A stretch of 64,000 nucleotides of DNA from Asaia lannensis NBRC 102526 (lineage in GTDB: Bacteria > Pseudomonadota > Alphaproteobacteria > Acetobacterales > Acetobacteraceae): the NCBI RefSeq assembly GCF_024054035.1, contig NZ_JAMXQU010000003.1:248001-312000 (forward strand). Reading direction: 5' to 3'. The position numbers and the translations under genes are program-made. This document shows positions 36,814 through 46,148 of the stretch, one piece after another; positions within the stretch are counted from its first letter, which is position 1, and each line of letters begins with the position of its first letter. Below the pieces are notes generated by a model. The model did no database searches. It was given only the letters and a program-made list of their open reading frames with translations, and was not told the DNA's origin.

Positions 36814-36942
36814 TCTGCTCCCTCGATCAGTTCCGCATAAACAGAAATTAAAGACCTAAATGGTGCTATTTTCTAGGAGATGCGCGTCCGGGGGCCGCGC
36901 GTCAACCCTTTTCGCCCTTTGTTGCGGTGATAAAAACCTGCC

Positions 36943-38268
36943 TCAACCAAGATGACCGAAACACAGACGCATGAGCATGTCGAGAACGGCCCCCACGACA
37001 AAACCGACCAGTGTGCCGTTGACGCGGATATATTGCAGGTCCCGCCCCACCCGCTGTTCCAGCCGGGCAGAAAGCTCCGCCGGGTCCCACCGCTCCATCA
37101 CCGATGAGATATAGGCGGCCAGTTTGTCGCGAAGCGAGGGCAGAATACGCACCAGCGTTGTCTTGAGCGTCTGTTCAAGACGCGCACGCATGGTCGGATC
37201 GTGATCGAGCTGATCCGCAAGGCTCTGCAACGCGCTTTCGATCACGCTGCGGCTCCACCCCTGCTCGCAGGCCAGATCGGCCTCGGCAAGCCCCCTGAAG
37301 CGCTGCCAGATTTCCGACCACCAGAGCTTCAGGCTGTCATGACCCAGATAGCCGGTAATGGCATCGCCAAAGCGTGCACGACGATCCGGGTCCTGCTCCA
37401 GACGGTCGATCTCCGCGCGTACCCAACTGGTGAATCCCTCACGCAATTCGGAATCCTGAGGGTCGATGCGCTCCAGTTCGAGATAGAGCGCCGTGATGAC
37501 GCGATTGGCGACCGATGGGCCGATTGCCCAGCCGATCATGCGCCCCCCCTGCTCACGCACACGCTCCTCGATAAAGCTGCGCAGCGTCGCCTCGCGTTTC
37601 TGCACACCGGCCTTGAAGCGCTCGAGCAGCGCGGAAAGCACCTCCTGATGCAGGGCATCGTCAACCAGCGCGCGCAGGGCACGCGTCACAACATTGATCG
37701 AAGCCTCGCCGCGCGCGAGAACGGGCAAGGCCTTTGCAATGGCCGCACTCGCGCGCCCGTCCTCAAGCCGGTCGAGCATATCGGGCACACTGCGCTGCAA
37801 GGCCGCCGCTGTGGCATTGGCCGTACGGGGCTGACGCAGAAGGTTGGCAAGAATGCGGGCCACATCGGCAGAGGCCAGGGCACGACTGGCGTCTTCCTCT
37901 GTGAAGAACTGCGTCGAGACGAACCGCCCGAGCGCACGGGCAAGACGCACCTGCTGGCGGGGCAACACGGCGGTGTGAGGAATGGGCAGGCCGAGCGGAT
38001 GACGGAACAGCGCGGTCACGGCAAACCAGTCGGCGATGCCGCCCACGACGCCCGCACGCGCGCCCGAGCGCAGCACCTCAAGCAAAAAGCTGTCGCGCAT
38101 CAATCCGGCAGCGGGGAGACCCGCCGACACCACCATGAGTCCCCCCATGGAGATGAGCAGTCCGCTCGCCAGACGACGCGATGCCTTCAAGGCAGCCAGT
38201 GCCTCGCGTTCTGCTGCCTCGGCCGAACGATCCACTGGTGGGGAATTATCGGAAATCGAATGATGCAT
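36943..38268 (-). CDS. DUF445-family membrane protein
   Basis: About 441 residues from ATG 38268. A first hydrophobic segment (LASGLLISMGGLMVVSAG) is followed by the family signature GARAGVVGGIADWFAVTALF and the HPLGLPIPHT motif. A long helical middle contains RMIGWAIGPSVANRV, and a C-terminal membrane helix NGTLVGFVVGAVLDMLMRL ends the protein. DUF445 function is unknown; it is an inner-membrane protein. The start lacks a clear ribosome site; upstream ATGs fall in the region divergent to the next gene. Confidence 0.87.
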   Translation of the reverse strand: MHHSISDNSPPVDRSAEAAEREALAALKASRRLASGLLISMGGLMVVSAGLPAAGLMRDSFLLEVLRSGARAGVVGGIADWFAVTALFRHPLGLPIPHTAVLPRQQVRLARALGRFVSTQFFTEEDASRALASADVARILANLLRQPRTANATAAALQRSVPDMLDRLEDGRASAAIAKALPVLARGEASINVVTRALRALVDDALHQEVLSALLERFKAGVQKREATLRSFIEERVREQGGRMIGWAIGPSVANRVITALYLELERIDPQDSELREGFTSWVRAEIDRLEQDPDRRARFGDAITGYLGHDSLKLWWSEIWQRFRGLAEADLACEQGWSRSVIESALQSLADQLDHDPTMRARLEQTLKTTLVRILPSLRDKLAAYISSVMERWDPAELSARLEQRVGRDLQYIRVNGTLVGFVVGAVLDMLMRLCFGHLG

Positions 38269-38390
38269 GATGGATTGAATACCACTGGCGGGGTAAAAAG
38301 TCCTGCGCCGCGCGCAATCCTCCATTGCCATGACTCTTGCGGCATGGAAAACCGGGCGCAATCCGTGAACCGAATTCAAGCGAGAGTGCC

Positions 38391-41279
38391 TTGTCCCATA
38401 CTGCGCCGCATCACGCCTCTTCCGGAACGCCCGCCCCTGAAGCGGACAGCAAAGCCAATCCGAAAATCGCACCGGATATGCGTGATGGCGCAGATTTCGC
38501 CAGGCATCTGACGGGCGAAATGCAGGCGCTGCAGGATCGCGCTGCCCATGAGCGTCATGCTCCCGATCCGATCGAGACACTTTCCAGCCAGATCGGCGAT
38601 GAACTGATCGATGGCGCTCTGGCGGTCTCCACGCTTGAAAACGCCGTACGCGTGCTGCGTGACGGCAATCTCAAGCAGCGCGCATCACGGCTGCGCAATT
38701 ACGTGGGCCTCAAGGATGAGAAAGCCCCCGAGGCACGCCTTATCGAGGCCGCGCGTCTGACCGTCGAAAGCTGCGGCAGTGTCGAGGCCCTGGTTGCGCG
38801 TCTTTCGCGCCCGGGTTTTGCAGCCGTCTTCACCGCGCATCCCACATTCGCGCTCGCCGATAACGTCTATCGACACATCGTCGAAATGGCGACCGATCCG
38901 AGCCATCGTCTGCCCGAGCTGAAATCGCACCGTCGCGAGGGGGCACCGACCCTCGCCCATGAACAGAACCTCGCACTCACGGCAATCCTGCGCGGCCGCG
39001 ACGCCCTCGATATCTTCAATGCGGCCATTTTCGATCATGCGGTCAAACGCTGGCCCGATCAGCCCGAAATACTGGGTGCGCTCGATATCAGAACGCTGAT
39101 CCTGGCCACGTGGGTCGGATTCGACACCGATGGCCGAAGCGATATTCACTGGTGGGACACGCTGCGCATCCGTCTTGCGCTCAAGCGCACCCAGCTCGAA
39201 CGACTGCGCACACAGCTCGAATCGCTCTTGCCCGCATGCTCGCATCTGGTTGCACGTATCGATGTGGCCCTCGGCGCAGTGAAGGAGCAGGAAGCCGCCT
39301 GTCCGGATCAGCAGCACCACGATGCAACCGCCATTGCCGCTTTCGCCCAGACGCTCGTCAGCCGACGCGAAGCCGCACTCGTATCCGCTGAACCGCTGAA
39401 GCCCCTTTTCGACGAAGCCCTCACCCTGATGGGCGACGACAACGACAGGCGCGTAGCACTTCTTACGGCGCGGTCCGGCTTCATGGCTCATGGGCTCGGC
39501 GCAGCCCATATCCACACACGCCTCAATGCCACACAGATCTACAATGTCGTGCGCCATCGCCTCGGCATCGAGGATGACCCCACCATCCCCTCGCGCCGGC
39601 GCCTCGTGCTGTCGCAGATCAACGAAGCCCTCGAAGCCATCAAGGAGCCGATCCCGGTCGATTTCGGCGCGGTGATGATGGAGCAGTCTTCTGCCGGTCG
39701 TCTGATGATGACGATGGCGCAGATACTCAAGCATATCGATGGCGCAACGCCGATACGCTTCCTGATTGCCGAGACCGAGAGCGGCTACACGCTTCTCGCA
39801 ACGCTCTGGCTGGCGCGACTGCTGGGCATCCGTGACGAGCAGATCCAGATCTCTCCGCTCTTCGAGACGCAGAGCGCGCTCGAACATGGCGAGATCATTC
39901 TGGAAGAAGCTTTCCGTTCGCCGCACTGGCGTGAGTATATTCGCAATAACGGCCGCCTCTGCCTGCAATTCGGCTATTCGGATTCCGGCCGTTATATCGG
40001 CCAGCTTGCCGCGACCAATCTTGTCGAGCGTTTGCGCCTGCGCACCCTCTCACTCATGCAGAAACACGGCATGCAGGATATCGAACTGGTTCTGTTCGAC
40101 ACGCATGGCGAGAGCATAGGGCGCGGCGCTCATCCTTTCAGCCTGTCCGACCGGCTGAGCTATTTCTCGCCTGACCATACGCGCGGTCTTTTCGCCAAGG
40201 CCGGAATCAGCCTGCGTGAGGAAGCCGCTTTTCAGGGGGGCGATGGCTATACACTGTTCGGCACGGCGCCGCTCGCCACCTCGACCATCGCGACACTGGC
40301 CGAGCATCTGGTGCGTCCGCTCTCCGCAGCGCGCGATCCGATTTATGACGAGCCCGATTTCTCTGCCGATTTCTTCTCGACCATCGCACACGATATGAGC
40401 AGCCTGGTCGAGGATCCCGGCTATGCCGGCCTTCTCGGTGCTTTCGGCCCTGCCCTGATCGACAAATCCGGCTCTCGTCCTTCAGCACGTCAGGGCGATG
40501 GCATCAGTGTGACGCGCATCACGCATCCCAGCCAGCTGCGCGCCATTCCAAACAATGCGATTCTCGAACAGCTCGGCTGGTGGACGAACGTATTGCAGGG
40601 TTTCGGCACGGCAGCATCGCGCCATCCCGAGACCTTCGAAAAGCTGGCTCGCAGCAGCCGCCGCTTCGGCCTCGCGCTCGACTTTGCCCGTCAGGCCGCC
40701 GCGCATTCGGATATCGGCGCCCTGCGTGGGATCGTGCGCCTGCTGGACCCTGGCACCTGGCTGGACCGCGCGGCCTCGGCACGCAATGAGGAGCAGCGCA
40801 GCCAGCATCTCGTGCTGGCAAGCGGGCTTGAAGGGCTCGAATTCTGGCGCAGCCTGCCCGCCATGTTCAGACGTATCCAGGCCGATCACATTGCGCTCGA
40901 ATCCGCCTGGAGCCACACACTCAAGATGAGTGCACAGGAGCGTACGCTTCATGCCATACGGCATGCGGTCATCGGACAGATCTGGCTGCTGGCCACGCGC
41001 ATCCCGTATTTCAGTCCGCGCAACGACATCAATCGCGAGACCCTGCTCAAGCTCGTGCTCCAGCTCGAAATTCCCGCTGTACTCAAGCGTCTGTCGGAAA
41101 TTTTCCCGCAATCGGCCGGCATGGTGACCGATCTCGATTTCCATGAGCCCAGCGGTCCGCGCGACGATCACGGCTTCACCAAGGAGCACGAGGAAATCTT
41201 TGCGCCTATGGCACGACTTTTCGCGCTACTGCGCGAAATCAGCGTTGCGGTCATGCACGCTAACGGGTCATTCGGCTGA
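38391..41279 (+). CDS. Divergent phosphoenolpyruvate carboxylase homologue
   Basis: About 960 residues, the size of PEP carboxylase, which makes oxaloacetate from PEP and bicarbonate. FTAHPT (His near residue 150) matches the catalytic VLTAHPT motif, and GYSDSG (near 528) and GRG inside FDTHGESIGRGAHP (near 569) match the other two family motifs. Several canonical residues differ: Arg replaces the conserved Lys after GYSDS, Asp and His replace His and Arg in the FHGRGG motif, and the C terminus ends MHANGSFG instead of QNTG. Annotation as ppc is by fold and should be held loosely. The start is uncertain: TTG 38391 (GAGAG upstream), TTG 38337 or ATG 38478. Confidence 0.75.
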   Translation: MSHTAPHHASSGTPAPEADSKANPKIAPDMRDGADFARHLTGEMQALQDRAAHERHAPDPIETLSSQIGDELIDGALAVSTLENAVRVLRDGNLKQRASRLRNYVGLKDEKAPEARLIEAARLTVESCGSVEALVARLSRPGFAAVFTAHPTFALADNVYRHIVEMATDPSHRLPELKSHRREGAPTLAHEQNLALTAILRGRDALDIFNAAIFDHAVKRWPDQPEILGALDIRTLILATWVGFDTDGRSDIHWWDTLRIRLALKRTQLERLRTQLESLLPACSHLVARIDVALGAVKEQEAACPDQQHHDATAIAAFAQTLVSRREAALVSAEPLKPLFDEALTLMGDDNDRRVALLTARSGFMAHGLGAAHIHTRLNATQIYNVVRHRLGIEDDPTIPSRRRLVLSQINEALEAIKEPIPVDFGAVMMEQSSAGRLMMTMAQILKHIDGATPIRFLIAETESGYTLLATLWLARLLGIRDEQIQISPLFETQSALEHGEIILEEAFRSPHWREYIRNNGRLCLQFGYSDSGRYIGQLAATNLVERLRLRTLSLMQKHGMQDIELVLFDTHGESIGRGAHPFSLSDRLSYFSPDHTRGLFAKAGISLREEAAFQGGDGYTLFGTAPLATSTIATLAEHLVRPLSAARDPIYDEPDFSADFFSTIAHDMSSLVEDPGYAGLLGAFGPALIDKSGSRPSARQGDGISVTRITHPSQLRAIPNNAILEQLGWWTNVLQGFGTAASRHPETFEKLARSSRRFGLALDFARQAAAHSDIGALRGIVRLLDPGTWLDRAASARNEEQRSQHLVLASGLEGLEFWRSLPAMFRRIQADHIALESAWSHTLKMSAQERTLHAIRHAVIGQIWLLATRIPYFSPRNDINRETLLKLVLQLEIPAVLKRLSEIFPQSAGMVTDLDFHEPSGPRDDHGFTKEHEEIFAPMARLFALLREISVAVMHANGSFG

Positions 41280-41291
41280 CACCTTCAAAAC

Positions 41292-41320
41292 CCTGCCCGC
41301 ACAACCAAAAAACGGGCAGG
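41292..41320 (+). terminator. Stem-loop after the PEP-carboxylase-like gene
   Basis: CCTGCCCG (41292-41299) and CGGGCAGG (41313-41320) are perfect 8-bp arms with an A-rich 13-base loop, 12 bases after the stop. No U-run follows. Confidence 0.5.
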
Positions 41321-41348
41321 TGCAGATCCCTGTTCTGTGTGGGTAATT

Positions 41349-41472
41349 CAGTCCCAGTGGCGGGCAAAATGCACCGCCGGGGCTGAACGCAAGGACAGGC
41401 TCAGTCGTTAAAGACGCGTGGTACGGATACAACCTGTATCGAACCCTTCTGAAGCGGGGCTTGCAAAGCCCC
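41349..41472 (+). promoter_or_regulatory. Multi-hairpin leader or small RNA upstream of the small exported protein
   Basis: Three hairpins follow in 124 bases. The first pairs CAGTCCC (41349) with GGGGCTG (41379) and GGCGG (41359) with CCGCC (41374), with an AGT bulge. The second is GATACA-ACC-TGTATC (41426-41440) with GGT/ACC outside. The third is GGGGCTT-GCA-AAGCCCC (41456-41472), ending 8 bases before the AAGGA of the next gene. It matches no riboswitch I recognise. It could be a regulated 5' leader or an independent small RNA. Confidence 0.45.
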
Positions 41473-41490
41473 CTTGCTCAAGGATCTGTC

Positions 41491-41856
41491 ATGAAACGAC
41501 TGCGCTTTCTTGCTTATACGATCCCGTTACTCGGGGCTTTGTTCGGGCATACGGCATTGTCACCGGCCTTAGCGGCAGAGGAAACTGGGCCTCTCCCCGA
41601 TTCAGGGGTTAAATCGCCGTACTCCCCCTTGGCCATTCCAACCACATTAAAACCGCTGCCCGCAGCGCTCGATTCGTATCTCGACCAAGGATACAGCATT
41701 GGGGCGATTGCCCGTACAGGCCCCGAGCTGGTGATGACCCTCTCGCGTCGCGGCTCGACGCTGATCTGCGCTCTAACGCCGCCCGATACGCGCAACGACC
41801 AGAATGTCCCGACATCGCGTTGCTGGTCGCTCAACAAACAGGATCGGAAACCCTGA
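41491..41856 (+). CDS. Small exported protein of unknown function
   Basis: 121 residues. A typical signal peptide (MKRLRFLAYTIPLLGALFGH, then TALSPALA) with predicted cleavage at ALA-AEE leaves about 93 residues. The mature part has two Cys (LICALTPP and SRCWSLNK) that may form a disulfide, and no family I recognise. ATG 41491 has AAGGA 8 bases upstream; a start at 41461 would overlap the third leader hairpin. The structured leader upstream suggests post-transcriptional control. Confidence 0.72.
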   Translation: MKRLRFLAYTIPLLGALFGHTALSPALAAEETGPLPDSGVKSPYSPLAIPTTLKPLPAALDSYLDQGYSIGAIARTGPELVMTLSRRGSTLICALTPPDTRNDQNVPTSRCWSLNKQDRKP

Positions 41857-41952
41857 TTCGTGCGGCCCTGTGACATGACTTGCGTTTCATGTTAGTCACA
41901 CAGAGTTGATAATTACTCACACTCTCGCAATCTGAAAAACCATGGAGATGAC

Positions 41953-42213
41953 ATGCATCTGATCTGGACACTGATCGTCGGCTTCTTCGTCGGACTTATC
42001 GCCAAATTTCTGATGCCCGGGCGCGATCCGGGTGGCTTCATCATCACGATTTTTCTCGGCATTGCCGGCGCCCTGCTTGCAGGATGGCTGGGACAGAAAT
42101 TTCACTTCTATCATGAAGGCCAGCCTGCCGGTTTCGTGGCATCCGTATTCGGCGCCATGATCCTGCTTCTCATCTACCGCATTTTTGCGAAGAACAACGA
42201 TCAGCCAAACTGA
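41953..42213 (+). CDS. GlsB/YeaQ/YmgE-family stress-response membrane protein
   Basis: 86 residues with three hydrophobic segments. Family features are LIWTLIVGFFVGLIAKFLMPG, DPGGFIITIFLGIAGALLAGWLG and the C-terminal FVASVFGAMILLLIYR. These small inner-membrane proteins are linked to general stress responses; molecular function is unknown. GGAG lies 7 bases before ATG 41953. A strong hairpin (42220-42244) follows. Confidence 0.9.
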   Translation: MHLIWTLIVGFFVGLIAKFLMPGRDPGGFIITIFLGIAGALLAGWLGQKFHFYHEGQPAGFVASVFGAMILLLIYRIFAKNNDQPN

Positions 42214-42219
42214 ACACGG

Positions 42220-42244
42220 CTCCCCGGCGTCCTGCGCCGGGGAG
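42220..42244. terminator. Stem-loop between convergent genes
   Basis: CTCCCCGGCG (42220-42229), TCCTG, CGCCGGGGAG (42235-42244): perfect 10-bp arms between the GlsB-family gene and the sugar-binding protein gene, which converge here. Probable shared terminator, without a good U-run. Confidence 0.6.
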
Positions 42245-42268
42245 GATTACCTATTTCGTTCAGTATTC

Positions 42269-43210
42269 TTATTCGCCTGTCCAACCCTTGTAGCTGCCGA
42301 CATTATCACGCGTAATCAGCGTGGGTGCCATAAGGCGTACCGTGCCTTTGGCAACCTTGCCGTCTTTGATGGCCTGCCCCATTTCCACCCCATCCTTCCC
42401 CATCTGATAAGGATCCTGGCTTGCAGAGGCGACGATGGAAGAGCGCGGATCTTTCAGTGACGAGACGATATCCGGCGCGCCGTCGACCGATGTCACGACA
42501 ATACCCTGACGACGTGCCTGACGGATTGCGAGATCACCGCCGATTGCCTCGGGGTCATTGATCGCAAAAACGCCCTTCAGGTTGGGAAAGCGCACCAGGA
42601 AGCCCTGCATAACCTTGAACCCGAGGTCACGTTCGGCCCCGCCATTCTGGTCGTCGCTGACGATTTTTATGTCGGGATATTTTGCGAGTACTTCCTTGCA
42701 CCCCTTCACCCGGTCGATGATCGAAGAAACCTGCGGCCCGTTCTCGATCGCCACCTCACCCTTGCCGTCGATTTTCCTGGCAAGATACTCGCAGGATATG
42801 CGGCCTGCCGCGACGTTGTCGGTCTGCACCGTTCCGTCCACTCCGGCAGAAGCCACGTCCACCGCAATGACGGTCGCGCCGGATTTCTGCACGCGCTTGA
42901 CTGCGGGCATGACGGCCTGAGGATCGACGCCGTTGATCAGGATCAGATTGACGCCCGACGTCACGAAGCTGTCCATCTGTGAGAACTGCTTGTTCAGATC
43001 GTAATCCGCTGAAAGCGCATTGATGCTGGCACTCGGCGCCACCGTCTTGAGCTGCGTCGTCGCGCCTTTGACGAGCGCCACGAAATACGGATTGCCGAGG
43101 GAGCCGACCGAAACGCCCACATTGGAGATGCCATCGGCACGTGCCGCAGGCGCCGCCAGAATGGTTGAGAGAGCGAGAGCGCCGAGGAAAAATTTGGAAC
43201 GAGTGATCAT
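42269..43210 (-). CDS. Sugar ABC transporter substrate-binding protein (ribose class)
   Basis: Periplasmic binding protein of the RbsB/ALS type, 313 residues with a signal peptide ending AAPAARA. Family motifs include VSVGSLGNPYFVALVKGA, LILINGVDPQAVMPAV, VIAVDVASAGVDGTVQTDN and FAINDPEAIGGDLA. The ligand cannot be read from sequence; a pentose, polyol or galactose-like sugar is plausible. Last gene of the ATPase-permease-binding protein operon. An intercistronic hairpin at 43289-43306 may raise its mRNA level over the membrane genes. Confidence 0.9.
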   Translation of the reverse strand: MITRSKFFLGALALSTILAAPAARADGISNVGVSVGSLGNPYFVALVKGATTQLKTVAPSASINALSADYDLNKQFSQMDSFVTSGVNLILINGVDPQAVMPAVKRVQKSGATVIAVDVASAGVDGTVQTDNVAAGRISCEYLARKIDGKGEVAIENGPQVSSIIDRVKGCKEVLAKYPDIKIVSDDQNGGAERDLGFKVMQGFLVRFPNLKGVFAINDPEAIGGDLAIRQARRQGIVVTSVDGAPDIVSSLKDPRSSIVASASQDPYQMGKDGVEMGQAIKDGKVAKGTVRLMAPTLITRDNVGSYKGWTGE

Positions 43211-43288
43211 CTTGAAACATCCGAAACGGAAGAAAGACAAACTATGGAAGGAGAAAAGCCGGAGGCATCGATAGGGCCCCCGGCAGGC

Positions 43289-43306
43289 AGCGCCACGAAG
43301 GGCGCT
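43289..43306 (-). promoter_or_regulatory. Intercistronic hairpin before the binding-protein gene
   Basis: AGCGCC (43289-43294) and GGCGCT (43301-43306) flank a 6-base loop between the permease and binding-protein genes. Such hairpins often stabilise or process the binding-protein transcript. Confidence 0.35.
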
Positions 43307-43325
43307 TTCCGCTGGCGAAGCACGA

Positions 43326-44345
43326 TCAGGTGCGTGCCGTCGGTGCCCGGAAACGGTCGAGTGCGACAGCCACGATAATGACCAGCCCTTTGACGATAAA
43401 CTGCCAGATATCCGACACGCCGATCAGGATGAGCCCGTTGGTGAGCACGGCAATCAGAAGCGCGCCGACCAGCGTACCCCAGATCGATCCGATGCCGCCC
43501 ACGAAGGAGGTCCCGCCCAGAATGACCGCCGCAATGGCATCCAGCTCATAGGATTGCCCAAGCTGCAGGCCATTGGCGGCGTAGAGACGTGCCGAGGACA
43601 TGACAGCACCGAGACCGGCCAGAAGGCCCGATGCCGCATAAACGAACATCAGAACCAGGCCGACACGGATACCCGCCAGACGGGCGGCAGAAGGATTGCC
43701 GCCGATGGCGTAGATATGAACGCCCAGTACCGTGCGACGCAGAATGAACCAGCTCGCAACGACCACGGCAAAGGCAATGACAGCGAGCCAGGGGATCGTG
43801 AAGGTTGAGGTAATTGCGATGCCGTCATTACCGATCCAGGCAAAGGACAGATCGGGATTGAAGATTGTGCGGTCGTTACCCATCAGACGGGCAAGGCCAC
43901 GCACGGCCGTGAGCGTACCCAGCGTCACGATGAAAGGCGGTATCTTCACACCCGCAATAAGGGCACCGTTGAAGACACCGATCAGCAGCCCTGCACCAAG
44001 GCAGGCAGGCACCGCGAGCCAGGCCAGATGCGGCATGACCGAGACGAGAAGACCGCACATGGCGGCGAAAGCCAGAATGGAGCCGACCGACAGATCGATA
44101 CCGCCGGTGAGAATAACGAAGGTCATTCCCGAAGCAAGAACGGTGTTGATCGAGGCCTGCTGGGCGATGATGGAGAGGTTTTGCCCCGACAGGAAACGAT
44201 GGCCGCCGAGGAAGTGAAAGCCCAGAGCGAGCAGGATAAGGACGGGCAGCATTCCAGCCGCCTGCATGATGCTGCGCGTCGTGGCGCGCGCGTTCATCTG
44301 CGCGGCGGGCGAAACCGCCACCGCCGGATTGAGAGTATTACTCAT
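43326..44345 (-). CDS. Sugar ABC transporter permease (ribose class)
   Basis: Inner-membrane channel subunit, 339 residues with about ten hydrophobic helices. The RbsC-type motif GGIDLSVGSILAFAAM and the loop GIPPFIVTLGT-like stretch (VKIPPFIVTLGTLTAVRGLARL) are present, as is GGTSFVGGIGSIWGTLVGA near the C terminus. It lies 12 bases after the ATPase gene. Confidence 0.92.
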   Translation of the reverse strand: MSNTLNPAVAVSPAAQMNARATTRSIMQAAGMLPVLILLALGFHFLGGHRFLSGQNLSIIAQQASINTVLASGMTFVILTGGIDLSVGSILAFAAMCGLLVSVMPHLAWLAVPACLGAGLLIGVFNGALIAGVKIPPFIVTLGTLTAVRGLARLMGNDRTIFNPDLSFAWIGNDGIAITSTFTIPWLAVIAFAVVVASWFILRRTVLGVHIYAIGGNPSAARLAGIRVGLVLMFVYAASGLLAGLGAVMSSARLYAANGLQLGQSYELDAIAAVILGGTSFVGGIGSIWGTLVGALLIAVLTNGLILIGVSDIWQFIVKGLVIIVAVALDRFRAPTART

Positions 44346-44357
44346 AGACGTGATATC

Positions 44358-45914
44358 CTAGGCGGCGATTGGCGAGGGAGAGACGAGCCCGACTGCGAGA
44401 GACATGATTGCCTCCTGCGTGATCGCGCGGCCTTCGAGTTCGCCCGTGAGATGGCCTTCGCGCATGACGAGAACGCGATCGCTCACACCGATGATCTCGG
44501 CCATCTCGCTCGAGATAACGATAATCCCCAGTCCTTGCGCTGCCAGATCGTTGATAATACGATATATTTCTGTCTTGGCCCCGATATCGACACCGCGTGT
44601 CGGCTCATCGAGGATAAGAACCTTGGGCCCGGTTTCCAGAAGGCGACCGAGCAGAACCTTCTGCTGATTACCCCCCGACAGACCGCCCACATTGGTCAGC
44701 ATGTTCTGGGCCTTGATACGCAGAGCCGAAAACGACCCAGTCGCTCTTGTGCGCCCCTTGGACTGATCGAGCACACCCATGCGTGAATCGCGCTCGACCA
44801 CCCCCAGATTGATATTGCCGCTGCACGACATATCCAGAAAAAGCCCCAGAGCTTTCCGGTCTTCGGTCAGATAGGCGATCCCTGCCGCCAGCGCGTCCCG
44901 CGGGCTGCGGATATCGACCCTGTCTGCATTCAGCCAGACCGTACCGCCTGTTTTCGGATCGGCGCCGAAAACAAGGCGTGCCAATTCGGTGCGCCCGGCA
45001 CCGACCAGCCCGGCAATGCCCAGAACCTCACCGGGGCGCAGATCGAAACTGGTCGGCTGGACGCGCCGTCCGTCTGTAAGACCCTCGACCCGGAGAATGG
45101 GGGCGGCATCGCGACGGACATGATTGCCGTCTTTTTCATAAAAACTGGACAGATCGCGCCCGACCATCAGGCTCACGATACGCGCTGAGGAAAGCTCGTG
45201 CTTTTCCAGCGTGCCGACGTGCGCACCGTCACGCAGAACCGAAACCCTGTCGGCCAGCTCATCGATTTCGTCCATGCGATGGCTGATATAAATCAGGGCG
45301 AGCCCTCGCGCCCTCAGCTGACGGATCAGGGCGAACAGCCTGTCCGTCTCACGCGCCGATAAAGCTGTCGTCGGCTCATCGAGCACGAGAATGCGGGCAT
45401 CCCGGTGCAGGGCGCGGGCAATTTCCACCAGTTGCTGTTCGGCCACAGACATGGTCGACAGCTTGTCTTCGGGGCCGAAAGGTGCGCCAAGCTCCCTGAG
45501 CAGATCGCGACAGGCGTCATTCATCGCCGCGCGATCGATCATGCCGTTTTTGCGAAGCTCCGAACCGAGATGGATGTTTTCGGCCACGGTGAGGTTCGGG
45601 GCGAGAGCCAGCTCCTGATAGATAATACCGATGCCCAGAGCGCGCGCCGAAGCCGGGTTGGTAATTTTCGCAACGTCGCCGGCAATGCGGATTTCGCCAC
45701 CCGGATCGGCCGTATAGGCCCCGGAAAGGATTTTCATAAGAGTGGATTTACCAGCCCCGTTCTCACCCATCAGGGCAAGAATTTCGCCACCATAGGCGAC
45801 GAGGGAAACATCCTTGAGGACCTTAACGCCCGAGAATGTCTTGGAAATACCCTCGATATGCAGAAGCGGTTTATCGCCCTGCGTATCACACGAAATGTGT
45901 TGGGCCAGTGTCAT
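44358..45914 (-). CDS. Sugar ABC transporter ATP-binding protein (ribose class, double ABC)
   Basis: 518 residues with two ABC cassettes. The first has Walker [17 protein letters not shown], signature [15 protein letters not shown] and Walker [13 protein letters not shown]. The second has the degenerate Walker [17 protein letters not shown] usual for RbsA/MglA proteins, signature [16 protein letters not shown] and Walker [17 protein letters not shown]. First gene of the operon; its upstream region is an AT-rich stretch. No sugar kinase or repressor gene is adjacent, so the substrate stays open. Confidence 0.93.
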   Translation of the reverse strand: MTLAQHISCDTQGDKPLLHIEGISKTFSGVKVLKDVSLVAYGGEILALMGENGAGKSTLMKILSGAYTADPGGEIRIAGDVAKITNPASARALGIGIIYQELALAPNLTVAENIHLGSELRKNGMIDRAAMNDACRDLLRELGAPFGPEDKLSTMSVAEQQLVEIARALHRDARILVLDEPTTALSARETDRLFALIRQLRARGLALIYISHRMDEIDELADRVSVLRDGAHVGTLEKHELSSARIVSLMVGRDLSSFYEKDGNHVRRDAAPILRVEGLTDGRRVQPTSFDLRPGEVLGIAGLVGAGRTELARLVFGADPKTGGTVWLNADRVDIRSPRDALAAGIAYLTEDRKALGLFLDMSCSGNINLGVVERDSRMGVLDQSKGRTRATGSFSALRIKAQNMLTNVGGLSGGNQQKVLLGRLLETGPKVLILDEPTRGVDIGAKTEIYRIINDLAAQGLGIIVISSEMAEIIGVSDRVLVMREGHLTGELEGRAITQEAIMSLAVGLVSPSPIAA

Positions 45915-45984
45915 GGGAACAGTCTCCCGGATGAAAAATCGGGCAGTGAGACCGGTCCTGACGCGTCCCTCTGCCTTTCATGAG

Positions 45985-46065
45985 AGAAGCAGATATTTTG
46001 TTAAATTTATATAATGTTTTTGCAATCAAACGGTATAATACGAAAACGTGATAATTAATTCGAGT
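45985..46065 (-). promoter_or_regulatory. AT-rich promoter region of the sugar transporter operon
   Basis: About 80 bases of unusually low GC (for example TTAAATTTATATAATG and TATAATACG) lie 70-150 bases before the transporter start codon, in a genome of otherwise high GC. Several TATAAT-like hexamers occur, but I cannot pick one -35/-10 pair. Likely promoter and regulator-binding region. Confidence 0.45.
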
Positions 46066-46148
46066 TCATCTTGAAGGGCCGGGCCGGGTTCTGTGGAGCC
46101 GCTACCCGACCCTCTGCCGATCGCTGTGAAAGAATGCTAACGCCTGTC

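Noticed and set aside
38685-39968. A 427-codon open frame antisense to the PEP-carboxylase-like gene
   Set aside because: Shadow frame, low-complexity composition, no start signal.
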